Shown here: piece after piece, positions 53,922 to 64,000 of the stretch
How positions within the stretch are numbered: the stretch's first letter is position 1
How the letters are laid out: each line of letters begins with the position of its first letter
From: Cladocopium goreaui
Lineage: Eukaryota; Sar; Dinophyceae; Suessiales; Symbiodiniaceae
Reading direction: 5' to 3'
Assembly (NCBI GenBank): GCA_947184155.2
Contig: CAMXCT020006495.1
Location: 316,920-380,919 of the forward strand
Length of the DNA stretch: 64,000 bases
The notes under the pieces: model-generated
Database searches by the model: none
Seen by the model: only the letters and a program-made list of their open reading frames with translations
What the model was told of the DNA's origin: nothing
Position numbers and translations under genes: made by a program

Positions 53922-54002
53922 GAAAGGGAGAGAGAGAGAGAGAGAGGGAGGGAGGGAGAGAGAGAGAGAGAGAGAGAAAGAAAGAGGGAGAGAGAGAGAG
54001 AG
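53922..54002. repeat. GA-rich microsatellite
   Basis: (ga)n with ggga and aaag interruptions, about 80 bp, just before the 16-bp array. Confidence 0.9.
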
Positions 54003-54139
54003 CAGGGTCTTCTGTTGTTAGTATTGAGACACTATTTTGCAAGACAATATATTAAAGATGTATTTAGGCAGACAAGTAGTATCAAGACAATATATTACAA
54101 GTACAAAACACTAGTTTGCATCCTATCCTTCGTACTGTT

Positions 54140-57100
54140 TTTCACACACAGAACCTTTTACACACAGACGCTTTTGCACAGAAGCTGTTACACACAGACG
54201 CATTTACACACAGACGCTTTTACACACAGAAGCGTTTACACACAGACGCTTTTACACACAGAAGCTTTTACACACAAAAGGTTTTACACGCAGACACTAG
54301 ACACTTTTACGCACATAGGCTTTTACACACAGACGCCTTTACACACAGACACTAGACACTTTTACACACATAGGCTTTTACACACAGACGCTTTTACACG
54401 CAGATGTTTTTAGACACACACACTTTCACACACAAACGCTTTTACACACAGACGCTTTTACACACAGAAGCTTCTACACACAGACGCTTTTTACACACAG
54501 ACGCTTTTACACACAGACACTTTTATACACAGACACTTCTACCCACAGAAGCTTTTACACACAAACACTTTCACACACAGAGGCTTTTACACAGAGGCTT
54601 TTACACACAGACGCTTTTACACACAGAAGCTTTTACACACAGACTCCTTTAGACACAGACGCTTTTACACACAAACACTTTCACAGACGCGTTTACACAC
54701 AGAGACTTTTACACACAGACGCTTTTACACACAGACACTTTTACACGCAGACGCTTTTACACACAGGTGCTTTTACACGCAGATGCTTTTACACACAAAC
54801 ACTTTCACAGAGGCGTTTACACAGAGACTTTTACACACAGACGCTTTTACACACAGACACTTTTACACGCAGACGCTTTTACACACAGGCGCTTTTACAC
54901 TCAGATGCTTTTACACACAGAAGTTTTTACACACAGACACTTTTACACACAAACGCTTTTACACATAGACCCTTTTACACACAGACCCTTTTACATGTGG
55001 GATTTTCCATAATAAAATGAAATAACATGTGTCATACATAGAGGCTTTTACACACAAACGCTTTTACACGCAGACGCTTTTACACACAGACGCTTTTACA
55101 CGCAGATGCTTTTACACACACACACACTTTCATACACAGATGCTTTTACACAACAGCTTTTGAAGAGTGTCTCTATATGACATTTTATGGTCCTGAACTC
55201 AAACTGTTCTGTTTTTGACATCAAGCACATGATGGCATCGAGCTCTGTTGCAAACGTTTGCAGACATTTCACTAGTGAAGTATTGTCACATGTGTCATTT
55301 ACAGCATCATGGTACCGATCTTTTTTGGGCCATTTATGTGGGATTTTCCATAATAAAATGAAATAACATGTGTCATACACAGCATCATGGTACCGAGCTT
55401 TTTTGGGCCATTTATGTGGGATTTTCCATACTAAAATGAAATGACATGTGTCATACACGGCATCATGGTACCGAGCTTTTTTGATAGTTTCTGTGGGATA
55501 TTCCCAGAATAAAATGAGATAACGCGTGTCATTTACTGCATTATGGTATTGGACCTTTTTTTGTGCAAACGTTTGCAGACATTTCACTAGTGAAGTCTTG
55601 TCACATGTGTGATTTACAGCATCATGGTACCGATCTTTTTGGGCCATTTATGTGGGATTTTCCATAATAAAATGAAATAACATGTGTCATGCACGGCATC
55701 ATGGTACCGAGCTTTTTTGGGCCATTTATGTGGGATTTTCCATAATAAAATGAAATAACTGTGTCATACACAGAGGCTTTTACACACAAACGCTTTTACA
55801 CGCAGATGCTTTTACACACACACACACACTTTCACACACAAACGCTTTTACACACAGACGCTTTTACACACAGAGGCTTTTACACACAGACGCTTTTACA
55901 CACACAGACACTTTTACACACAGACACTTTTACCCACAGAAGCTTTTATACACACACACACACGCTTTTCTTTTACACACACACACTTTCACACACAGAG
56001 GCTTTTACACACAGACGCTTACACAGAGACTTTTACACACAGAAGCTTTTACACACACACACATACACACACACACACTTTCACACACAGAGGCTTTTAC
56101 ACACAGACGCTTACACAGACACTTTTACACACAGACGCTTTTACACACAATCGCTTTTACACAAAGACACTTTTACAAACAGAAGCTTTTACACACAGAC
56201 TCCTTTACACACAAACGCTTTTACACACAGAAGCTTTTACACACAGACACTTTTACACACAGACGCTTTTACACACAGAAGCTTTTACACAGAGACTTTT
56301 TCACACAGACGCTTTTACACACAAACGCTTTTTCACACAGACGCTTTTACACACAGACGCTTTTACACACAGACTCCCTATTACACACAGACGCTTTTAC
56401 ACACAGAAGCTTTTACACACAGACGCTTTTACACACAGACGCTTTTACACACAGACGCTTTTACACACAAACACTTTCACACACAGAGGCTTTTACACAC
56501 AGAAGCTTTTACACACAGAGGCTTTTACACACAGAAGCTTTTACACACAGGCGCTTTTACACGACACTTTTACACACAGACGCTTTTACACACAGACGCT
56601 TTTACACACAGACGCTTTTACACACAGACGCTTTTACACACAGACGCTTTTACACACAGAGGCTTTTACACACAGACACTTTTACACAGAAGCTTTTACA
56701 CACAGACAACACTTTCACGCACAGAGGCTTTTACACAGAGTCTTTTCAGGCGCATTTGCACACAGACGCTTTTACACACAGACACTTTCACACACAGACG
56801 CTTTTACACACAGACGCTTTTACACAGAGACGCTCTTACACACAGACGCTTTACACACAAACACTTTCACACACAGAGGCTTTTACACACAGAAGCCTTT
56901 ACACAGAGACTTCTTTACACACAGGCGCTTTTACACAGAAGCTGTTACACAGAGGCTTTTACACACAAACACTTTGAAACACAGACGCTTTTACACACAG
57001 ACGCTTTTACACACAGACGCTTTTACACACAGACACTTTGACACACAGACGCTTTTACACACAGACGCTTTCAGACACAGAAGCTTTTACACACAGACTC

Positions 57101-58200
57101 CTTACAGAGACGTTTGCACATAGAGACTTTTACACACAGAAACTCCTTTACACACAAACACTTTCACACACAGACGCTTTTACACACAGACGCTTTTACA
57201 CACAGACTCCTTTACACACAGACGCTTTTACACACAGAAGCTTTTACACACAGAAACTTTTACACACAAACACTTTTACACACAGACGCTTTTACACACA
57301 GACGCTTTTACACACAGACGGTTTTACACACAGAAGCTTTTACACACATACGCGTTTCTAGTACACACAGACACACACACACTTTCACACACAGAGGCTT
57401 TTACACACAGACGCTTGCACAGAGACTTTTACACACACACACACTTTCACACACAGACGCTTTTACACGACACTTTTACACACAGACGCTTTTACAAACA
57501 AACACTCTTACACAGACGCTTTTACACACAGAAGCTTTTACACACAGAAGATTTTACACAAAAACAAAACTTTCACACACAGACGCTTTTACACAGAGGC
57601 TTTTACACAGAAGCTTTTACACACAGACGCTTTTACACACACACACACACTTTTGCACACGCTTTTACACACAGACGCTTTTACACACAGACACTTTTAC
57701 ACAAAAGCTTTTACACACAAACGCTTTTACACACGGCACTTTTACACACAGACACTTTTACACACAGACGCTTTTACACACAGACCCTTTTACACACAAA
57801 CACTTTCACACACAGAAGCGTTTACACACAGACTCCTTTACACACAGACGCTTTTACACACAGAAGCTTTTACACACAGAAGATTTTACACAAAAACAAA
57901 ACTTTCACACACAGACGCTTTTACACAGAGGCTTTTACACAGAGGCTTTTACTCAGAGGCTTTTACACACAGACCCTTTTACACACAGACGGTTTTACAC
58001 ACAGACACTTTTACACACATACACTTTGAGACACAGACGCTTTTACACACAGACGCTTCTACACACAGAGGCTTTTACACACAGACGCTTTTACACGCAG
58101 ATGTTTTTAGACACACAAACGCTTTTACACCGCTTTTACACACAGACACTTTTACACACAGACGCTTATACACATAGAGGCTTTTACACACAGACACTTG
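54140..58200. repeat. 16-bp minisatellite (acacagacgcttttac), about 4 kb
   Basis: Well over 150 copies of acacagacgcttttac with variants (agaagctt, agacactt, agaggctt, aaacgctt). Three units make 48 bp, so the translation repeats every 16 residues (HTDAFTHRRFYTQTLL) and long frames such as 55761-57041 (426 codons) stay open. It is interrupted at 54993-55035 and 55160-55765 by a different repeat. No initiation, splice or composition evidence for a real protein. Confidence 0.9.
55160..55765. repeat. ~77-bp repeat embedded in the 16-bp array
   Basis: Units of tgtgggattttccataataa, atgaaataacatgtgtcata, cagcatcatggtaccgagct and ttttttgggccatt, spaced about 77 bp. A longer variant holding gcaaacgtttgc (a perfect 12-bp palindrome) appears twice, near 55249 and 55565. 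A partial unit sits at 54993-55035. Confidence 0.8.
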
Positions 58201-58214
58201 TACAGAAACGAAAG

Positions 58215-58862
58215 CGTCCATCGCAATTTTTCCTCAGTTTTTGACGTCCAACGTCCATTTCGTGCGAAAGGGTTACGATTGACCAAGTAAAATCGCAATT
58301 TTTCCTCAGTTTTTTGACGTCCAACGTCCATTTCGTGCGAAAGGGTTGCGATTGACAACTCAAAGTCGCAATTTTTCCTCAGTTTTGGACATCCAACGTC
58401 CATTTCGTGCGTAAGGGTTGCGATTGACAACTCAAAGTCGCAATTTTTCTTCAGTTTTTGACGTCCAACGTCCATTTCGTGCGTAAGGGTTGCGATTGAC
58501 AACTCAAAGTCGCAATTTTTCCTCAGTTTTTGACGTCCAACGTCCATTTCGTGCGTAAGGGTTGCGATTGACAACTTCAAAGTCGCAACTTTTCCTCAGT
58601 TTTTGACGTCCAACGTCCATTTCGTGCATAAGGGTTGCGCGGGACGCTTCAAAGTCGCAATTTTTCTTCAGTTTTTGACGTCCAACGTCCATTTCGTGCG
58701 AAAGGGTTGCGCGGGACGCTTCAAAGTCGCAACTTTTCCTCAGTTTTTGACGTCTACCGTCCATTTCGTGCGAAAGGGTTGCGCGGGACGCTTCAAAATC
58801 GCAATTTTAACTAGGTTTTGGACGTCCAACGCCCATTTCGTGCGAAAGGGTTGCGTTTCGTG
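58215..58862. repeat. 73-bp tandem repeat, nine copies
   Basis: gtccatttcgtgcg recurs at about 58253, 58326, 58399, 58470, 58542, 58615, 58688, 58760 and 58833. Each unit holds tcgcaatttttcctcagttt, gacgtccaac and gggttgcg. The last four units carry gcgggacgcttc in place of gattgacaactc. Both-strand frames are artefacts. Confidence 0.9.
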
Positions 58863-58929
58863 GCGCTCCGGCGGCACCGCCCCCGCCTTAAGAGAGAATA
58901 GAAGAAGAGCGAGAGGAGATCCGGCTAGA

Positions 58930-59375
58930 TCTGCAGGTGTGAGGGTGTGAAGCTAGATCTGCAGGTGTGAGGGTGTGATGAAGATCTGCATGTGAGGGTG
59001 TGAAGATCTAGATCTGCTCGATCTGGTGTTGTGAAGATCGATCTCAGGTGTGAGGGTGTGAAGATCTAATCTGCAGGTGTGAGGGTGTGATGATGTAGAT
59101 CTGCAGATGTGAGGGTGTGAAGATCTAGATCTGCAGAAATGTGGGTTGCAGATGTAGATCTGCGTGGCGCTCCGATCTGCGGATCTAGATCCGATCTGCA
59201 GATGTGAGGGTGTGAAGATCTAGATCTGCAGGTGTGAAGGTGTGAAGATGTAGATCTGCAGATGTGAAGGTGTGAAGATCTAAATCTGCAGATGTGAAGG
59301 TGTGAAGATCTAGATCTGCAGATGTGAAGGTGTGAAGATCTAGATCAGCAGATGTGAAGGTGTGAAGATGTAGTA
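58930..59375. repeat. ~30-bp tandem repeat (agatctagatctgcagatgt)
   Basis: About fourteen units of agatctagatctgcagatgt plus gaaggtgtga, more degenerate at the left. Rich in the palindromes AGATCT and CTGCAG. Confidence 0.85.
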
Positions 59376-59409
59376 TAACGGCTGCTTTTTTACGAAGAAC
59401 CCTTCGCAG

Positions 59410-60300
59410 GCGCTCTCGGGAAAAAGTTCCAGAAACTGGACTCTGTTTATATGTTTCCCGCCTCCTTGAGCTCTAGACTCTAAACTCCAAAATTTGGTCA
59501 GTAAACATCCTTGCCCCTTTCCATATCGTGAGGCACAGCAGGACTCCAAAATGGACAGTTCAGGTTTGAAAGGCCCCCCGGTAGCGACTAACTTGTCGAT
59601 TTTATAGAGAGGTTGTGCTTGAGAACTGCGCGTGTTGACGTTGCCTTTCAGCAGCTTGAAATTGGGACGGATTGGGGATCATTCGGAAATCAGTAGGGGT
59701 ACTCAGGGGTACTTGGTGCATGTACTCGGCTTCAATATGGACTCATTGCCTCTATAAAATCAAAAAGATTCAAAAAAAACCAGAGAATGGACTCCTTACA
59801 TATGTTTCCCGCCTCCTGGCCCTCTAAACTCCAAAATTTGGTCAGTACATGCCCCAAACATCCTTGCCACTTTCTATACCGCAAGAGACCGCAGGACTCC
59901 AAAATGGACAGTTCAGGTTTGAAGGACACCCAAAATAGAGACTAATTCGCCGATTTTATAGAGAGTTTTTGCTTGAGCATTGCGCGTGTTCACGCGTGTG
60001 ATCGGCGTCAATATGGACCAAATCTCTCTCTCTCTCTCTCTCTAAAATTAAAAGTGTAACCTCCCGCCGCGCTAAATTCCAAAATTGGGTCATTACTCGC
60101 TTCCAACATCTTTCTATAAAGCTTTCCATATAGTGAGGCACAACAGCACTCCGAAATGGATAACTGATAACTCATGTTTGAAGGGCCCCCGAATAGGGAC
60201 CAGTGACTAAGTTTTCGATTTCATCTGGAAATTTTGCTTCAACAATCCCGGTGCCAAAAAAGTGTCCCAAAATGGCAATTGTTTTCCAAGTTCTGGTGTT
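59410..60300. repeat. Diverged tandem copies of the 53328 module and its spacer
   Basis: The interior of the 193-bp module returns at 59413-59603 (left motif lost), at 59752-59961 (left end CTATAAAATCAAAAA kept, right GATTTTATAG kept) and weakly at 60040-60220. The spacer with ttgaaattgggacggattgg is shared between 53570 and 59650. A (ct)n tract lies at 60024-60043. Confidence 0.7.
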
Positions 60301-60739
60301 TGTTTTCATTTAATTGAACCTGACTCAGCAAACTATGGAAATTGATGGTATCCCAAGCCACAACCATCCCAAAAGAAACTTTTCTATAAAATCAAAGGCC
60401 CGGGTCCAGCTTGTATTGACATCTCTTTCAAACAGTTCCACTATAACTATAACATCAGAGACCAGGTACCCCAATAGTAAGGGCGCACATGTTTCAACAA
60501 ACTTTGTAAAACCATCATCTTGGAGATCCTGATTTTGTACTGGACCAGGTGGATGACCTTCAAGGAAAAAACCTGCACCCGGTATCTAGATTTTATAGGG
60601 AACTTTGGTGGTTACAAACAGGCATGTGTATTCATGTGGTATTTTTTGTTTTTTGATTTTATAGAGTCGTATTTCTTGCAATCTGATTTTTATCCTGGTT
60701 TAAGAAAGATTCCCAGAATGTACCCTTATAGTGGAAACC

Positions 60740-61210
60740 AGGTACCTCTATAAAATGGCGGTCTCTGGGAGACTCTTGAAATTCACAAGGGGGTCTCTCT
60801 GCTATAAAATCATGGTTGGTTACGGCTCACAATCTCTGAGAGAGCTGCCATCAAAATGAGGTAACCCAGTCCTGATAGTGATCTTTGGGATTCATTTTGG
60901 TCCAGGTTGTGTCCTGATTTTATAGGCATTTTGCAGTATTGGGGGGCCCTTATAGTGGAAACCAGGTACCTCTATAAAATGGCGGTCTCTGGGAGACTCT
61001 TGAAATTCATCAAGGGGGTCTCTCTGCTATAAAATCATGGTTGGTAGCCCCCCCAAAAAAATACGGCTCACAATCTCTGAGAGAGCTGCCATCAAAATGA
61101 GGTAACCCAGTCCTGATTTTTATAGTGATCTTTGGGATTCATTTTGGTCTTTAAAAGGGAAATTTTTCAAGGTTGTGTCCTGATTTTATAGGCATTTTGC
61201 AGTATTGGGG
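60740..61210. repeat. Tandem pair of CTATAAAAT-bounded units
   Basis: The text from ccttatagtggaaaccaggt through ctataaaatggcgg, ctataaaatcatgg and tgattttataggca occurs at about 60720-60945 and again at about 60948-61205. The second copy carries small insertions (for example agcccccccaaaaaaa). Confidence 0.8.
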
Positions 61211-61505
61211 GGCAGTCTATACTTGTTAGATTTTATAGCTTTGTACATCCCTGTGTAGGGCTGGACACTTTGATTTTATAGAAATGACAGGGTTATCGGG
61301 GGGCTGCGCCCCACCAAATTATAGCTATAAAATCAGCGGCTCCAGGGTTCCCCCCCAATATGCAAGGGGATACCTTTGGTGAGAGACTCTTGAGCTACAT
61401 AAAACATCATAGAACATCATAGAACTAAGACATACTAAGACATAATAAGACTATAATATGGGAACAGATCTATAAAATCAAAAAGTAAAGGGACAACAAT
61501 AACCA

Positions 61506-61600
61506 CTATAAAATCAAAAGGTTGCAGTGTAACATTGCATCTTCCGGATCCAGAAATTGAATCCTGAAAGTGGGGGTCATTAAAACTTTTGATTTTATAG
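61506..61600. mobile_element. 95-bp module with perfect 15-bp inverted ends
   Basis: Left CTATAAAATCAAAAG (61506-61520), right CTTTTGATTTTATAG (61586-61600): perfect reverse complements that share a G at the inner base where the 53328 module has A at both ends. The interior is unrelated to that module. Whether it is a mobile element or only two facing motifs is uncertain. Confidence 0.45.
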
Positions 61601-61854
61601 ACCTGTTATGTTGCCTTAAAAGGCTGTCCAACGGTACGTTGGTGACTCTGATTTTATAGACACTCGTGTTTTTTGGGTGTTTTTGGTGGGTTTATATATT
61701 TTTTGATTTTATAGATCATTAATCATGGTGGTATGGGTGTTTTTTTGATTTTTTAGAGGTGCCACAGGGGGGGGGGCTGGGTACCACCATTTTATGCACT
61801 ATAAAATCAAGGTCCCTTGGGTACCCCCCGATTCCCGAAGGGGGATACTATATA

Positions 61855-62960
61855 TATATATACACATAATATGCGTACTACACTTACATGTTCATGTACT
61901 TGCATTTTTGTGCACACACCAACCCCTCCATCTGCTCATACATCAACACATAGATACATAGATACAAAATGATACACAGATACAAAAGTGCATACATAGG
62001 CAGAAAAATAGATACAAAAACATATTTCGAACACATCACGGGACACTCCCATGCAATACAATACAAAGGAGTACAGCACAATACAACACAATACAAGACA
62101 GACAATACGCTACGCCACGTTACTTTACAACACGACACATACGGACAAACATGCAGTACATTATGTTAATTTCGTTTCCTGCCCTTCCCTTAGATTACCT
62201 GCATTGCATTGCATCAAACTACATTCTACTACATTACATTGCACTACAGTATATTTCACTACATTACAATCCATTGCGTTACACTACGCTGCATTGCAAT
62301 GATGTAATTCCAAGGGTACTAACAGGAACGCACAAATAAAGGTACATACATAGAAATATGGATGTATACATAAATACACTGATTCTAGCATAGATGCATA
62401 TGCACACATGTATGGCAAACATCCTTACACACACACACGCCAAAGATACCGAGATTCATAGACGCATAAATGCACAACATGCTACGACGTTACGCTGCAT
62501 TTCATATACGTAGATCATGTGAGAATCGTACATACATCGGTACATGCATGTTTTCGTTGTGTTCACCGTCCGATTCATGGCAAGGCATTCCATAATGTTC
62601 ACACATAGAGACATTCATAGATACATAGAGACATACATAAATACATAGAGACATATATAGAGAGATACATAGAGACATACATAGAGACATACAAAGAGAC
62701 ATACATAGAGACATACATAGTTACATAGAGACATACATAGCTGTACACATACAAAGATACATACAAAGATGCATCCCACTTCGTTGTGCGGCATTACATT
62801 TTGTGTTACGTGACGCCACACGACACCGCAATGCTGGATTTCACATAATACACGCTCATCCATGCATCCAAACACACTCACATATACGTTGCATTAGATG
62901 CATAAACGTGTATATACATCTTAAATATATATATATATGTGTGTGTGTAATATATTTAAA
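61855..62960. repeat. Simple-sequence DNA
   Basis: Short tracts of tacatagata (61940-62030), cattacattgcactaca-like text (62190-62300), tacatagagacatacatag (62600-62760) and (ta)n/(tg)n (62925-62985). No gene. Confidence 0.7.
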
Positions 62961-63205
62961 TATATATATGTGTATATAAATGTATACAGTGGGAGACCAG
63001 CAGTTAGAATTTGGAATCAATGGATTTCCTTTTAACCTAAAAAATCCAGGATTATTTTTTTTTACGACAGTTAGAATTTCCCGAAAAAAAACCACCACAG
63101 ATAGAATATGAACATATTCACAAAGAAAACAAACAAATTTTTCCGTACCAACCGACCTTATTGAAAACTTTGGCCAACACAATCTACTGCATGTGTCTCT
63201 TTCAG

Positions 63206-63321
63206 CATGTTGGAAAACGGGACAGAACCCATGCAAGAACAAACATGGTGAAAATTGCATTGCGCAAGTTGGTTGCTGGTATTTTGTGCGGTTGTGTGGT
63301 GCTGCTGGTTCTGGTGGTGAA
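63206..63321 (+). CDS. Candidate 5' exon, signal-anchor peptide, copy 1
   Basis: An exon of 116 nt between the acceptor gtctctttcag and the donor GAA|GTGAGT. ATG at 63245 gives 25 codons plus two bases: MVKIALRKLVAGILCGCVVL and LVLVV, a short basic start followed by a hydrophobic stretch like a signal peptide or membrane anchor. A spliced-leader or cis acceptor 39 nt before the ATG would suit a first coding exon. The rest of the gene is not in view, and the minus strand is also open, so a chance frame is possible. Confidence 0.4.
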
Positions 63322-63473
63322 GTGAGTGATGAAAAAAACCATCCAAACACATCCATATTCTAACTGCACTTTTCACCACCAGAATTCACAAAGAAAACAA
63401 ACAAGTTTTACCGTACCAACCAACCTTATTGAAAACTTTGACCAACATAATCTACTGCATGTGTCTCTTTCAG

Positions 63474-63589
63474 CATGTTGGAAAACAGGACAGAACCCAT
63501 GTAAGAACACACATGGTGAAAACTGCATTGCGCAAGTTGGTTGCTGGTATTTTGTGCGGTTGTGTGGTGCTGCTGGTGTTGGTTGCGAA
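63474..63589 (+). CDS. Candidate 5' exon, signal-anchor peptide, copy 2
   Basis: Same length (116 nt) and frame as copy 1. ATG at 63513, donor GAA|GTAAGT (consensus). The peptide ends LLVLVA instead of LVLVV. Confidence 0.4.
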
Positions 63590-63740
63590 GTAAGTGAGGG
63601 AAAAAACCATCCAAACCTATCCATATTCTAACTGCACTTTTCACCACCAGAGTTCAAAAAGAAAACAAACAAGTTTTACCGTAGCAACCGACCTCGGGAA
63701 AACTTTGGCCAACATAATCTGCTGTAGGTGTATCTTTCAG

Positions 63741-63856
63741 CATGTTGGAAAACAGGACAGAACCCATACAAGAACACACATGGTGAAGATTGCATTGCGC
63801 AAGTTGTTTGCTGGTATTTTGTGCGGTTGTGTGGTGCTGCTGGTGTTGGTTGCGAA
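63741..63856 (+). CDS. Candidate 5' exon, signal-anchor peptide, copy 3
   Basis: Again 116 nt. ATG at 63780, donor GAA|GTGAGT, acceptor tatctttcag. One substitution changes Val to Phe in the hydrophobic part (RKLFAGILCG). Confidence 0.4.
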
Positions 63857-64000
63857 GTGAGTGATGCAAAAAAAATCCAAACCTATCCATATTCTAACTG
63901 CACTTTTCACCACCGGAATTCACAAAGAGTACAAACAAGTTTTAACGTATCGACCGACCTCGTGAAAGCCTTGACCAACATCGTCTACTGTACGCGTTTC

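Larger units (their letters stand above)
63000..64000. repeat. 268-bp tandem repeat, more than three copies
   Basis: Units aligned on ctttcagcatgttggaaaac recur at 63206, 63474 and 63741 (spacing 268 and 267), and a further unit begins at about 63900 and runs off the edge. The most conserved part is the candidate exon described next. The flanking half contains ccatccaaacctatccatat and aaaacaaacaagttttaccg. Confidence 0.9.

Noticed and set aside
54140-58244. Long plus-strand frames of the HTDAFTHRRFYTQTLL type (up to 426 codons)
   Set aside because: They are the translation of a 16-bp repeat whose triple is a multiple of three. All frames are open for the same reason and there are no splice or start signals.

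Overview
This window reads as nuclear DNA of a eukaryote, most probably a dinoflagellate of the Symbiodiniaceae type (inference). Coding potential comes in short exons separated by short introns with ordinary acceptors. The recognisable proteins belong to mobile-element families common in those genomes, and the right half is a mosaic of satellites and minisatellites with no convincing genes. I see no rRNA, tRNA, operon or other bacterial feature.

Left part (1-12.6 kb, minus strand): a long, finely split gene or two adjacent genes starting near 12633 and running off the left edge. The upstream exons look like a DDE-type transposase relative (motif DGMDQ, a CxxC pair). The middle exons (about 6716-4905) carry a C5 cytosine methyltransferase domain with motifs I, II, III, IV, VI, VIII, a target-recognition-like part and X. 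Several kilobases of unrecognised coding exons follow.

12.9-17.3 kb plus 29.5-30.3 kb (plus strand): a decayed tyrosine-recombinase element. It has a recombinase pseudogene with frameshifts, an in-frame stop and Phe where the catalytic Tyr is expected, a Gag-like gene with a zinc-knuckle tail, and a methyltransferase-like ORF. That last ORF is cut in two by a nested DNA transposon of 12,198 bp (17299-29496) with 11-bp terminal inverted repeats and a CA (or GCA) target duplication. The nested element carries three intron-containing genes on the plus strand: an accessory low-complexity protein, a second and different methyltransferase-like protein, and an EnSpm/Tnp2-like transposase. Three mobile-element-associated genes with methyltransferase-like motifs therefore lie within 30 kb.

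30.4-43.7 kb: two related ~250-bp satellite families arranged in higher-order blocks of about 2-3 kb. 43.8-50.8 kb: GC-richer minisatellites (29, 42, 10, 11 and 9 bp units) around a few minus-strand exons of unknown function, plus two odd dispersed-motif clusters (TGTCCGTAGAC; CTTACCC/GGGTAAG). 51-61.85 kb: roughly 40 copies of CTATAAAATC(AAAA) in both orientations. Some pairs bound small modules with perfect 15-bp inverted ends. This zone is interrupted by a 4-kb 16-bp minisatellite, a 77-bp array, a 73-bp array and a 30-bp array. 61.9-63.0 kb is simple-sequence DNA. 63.0-64.0 kb holds at least three 268-bp tandem units, each with a candidate 116-nt exon that starts a signal-anchor-like peptide and has good splice sites.
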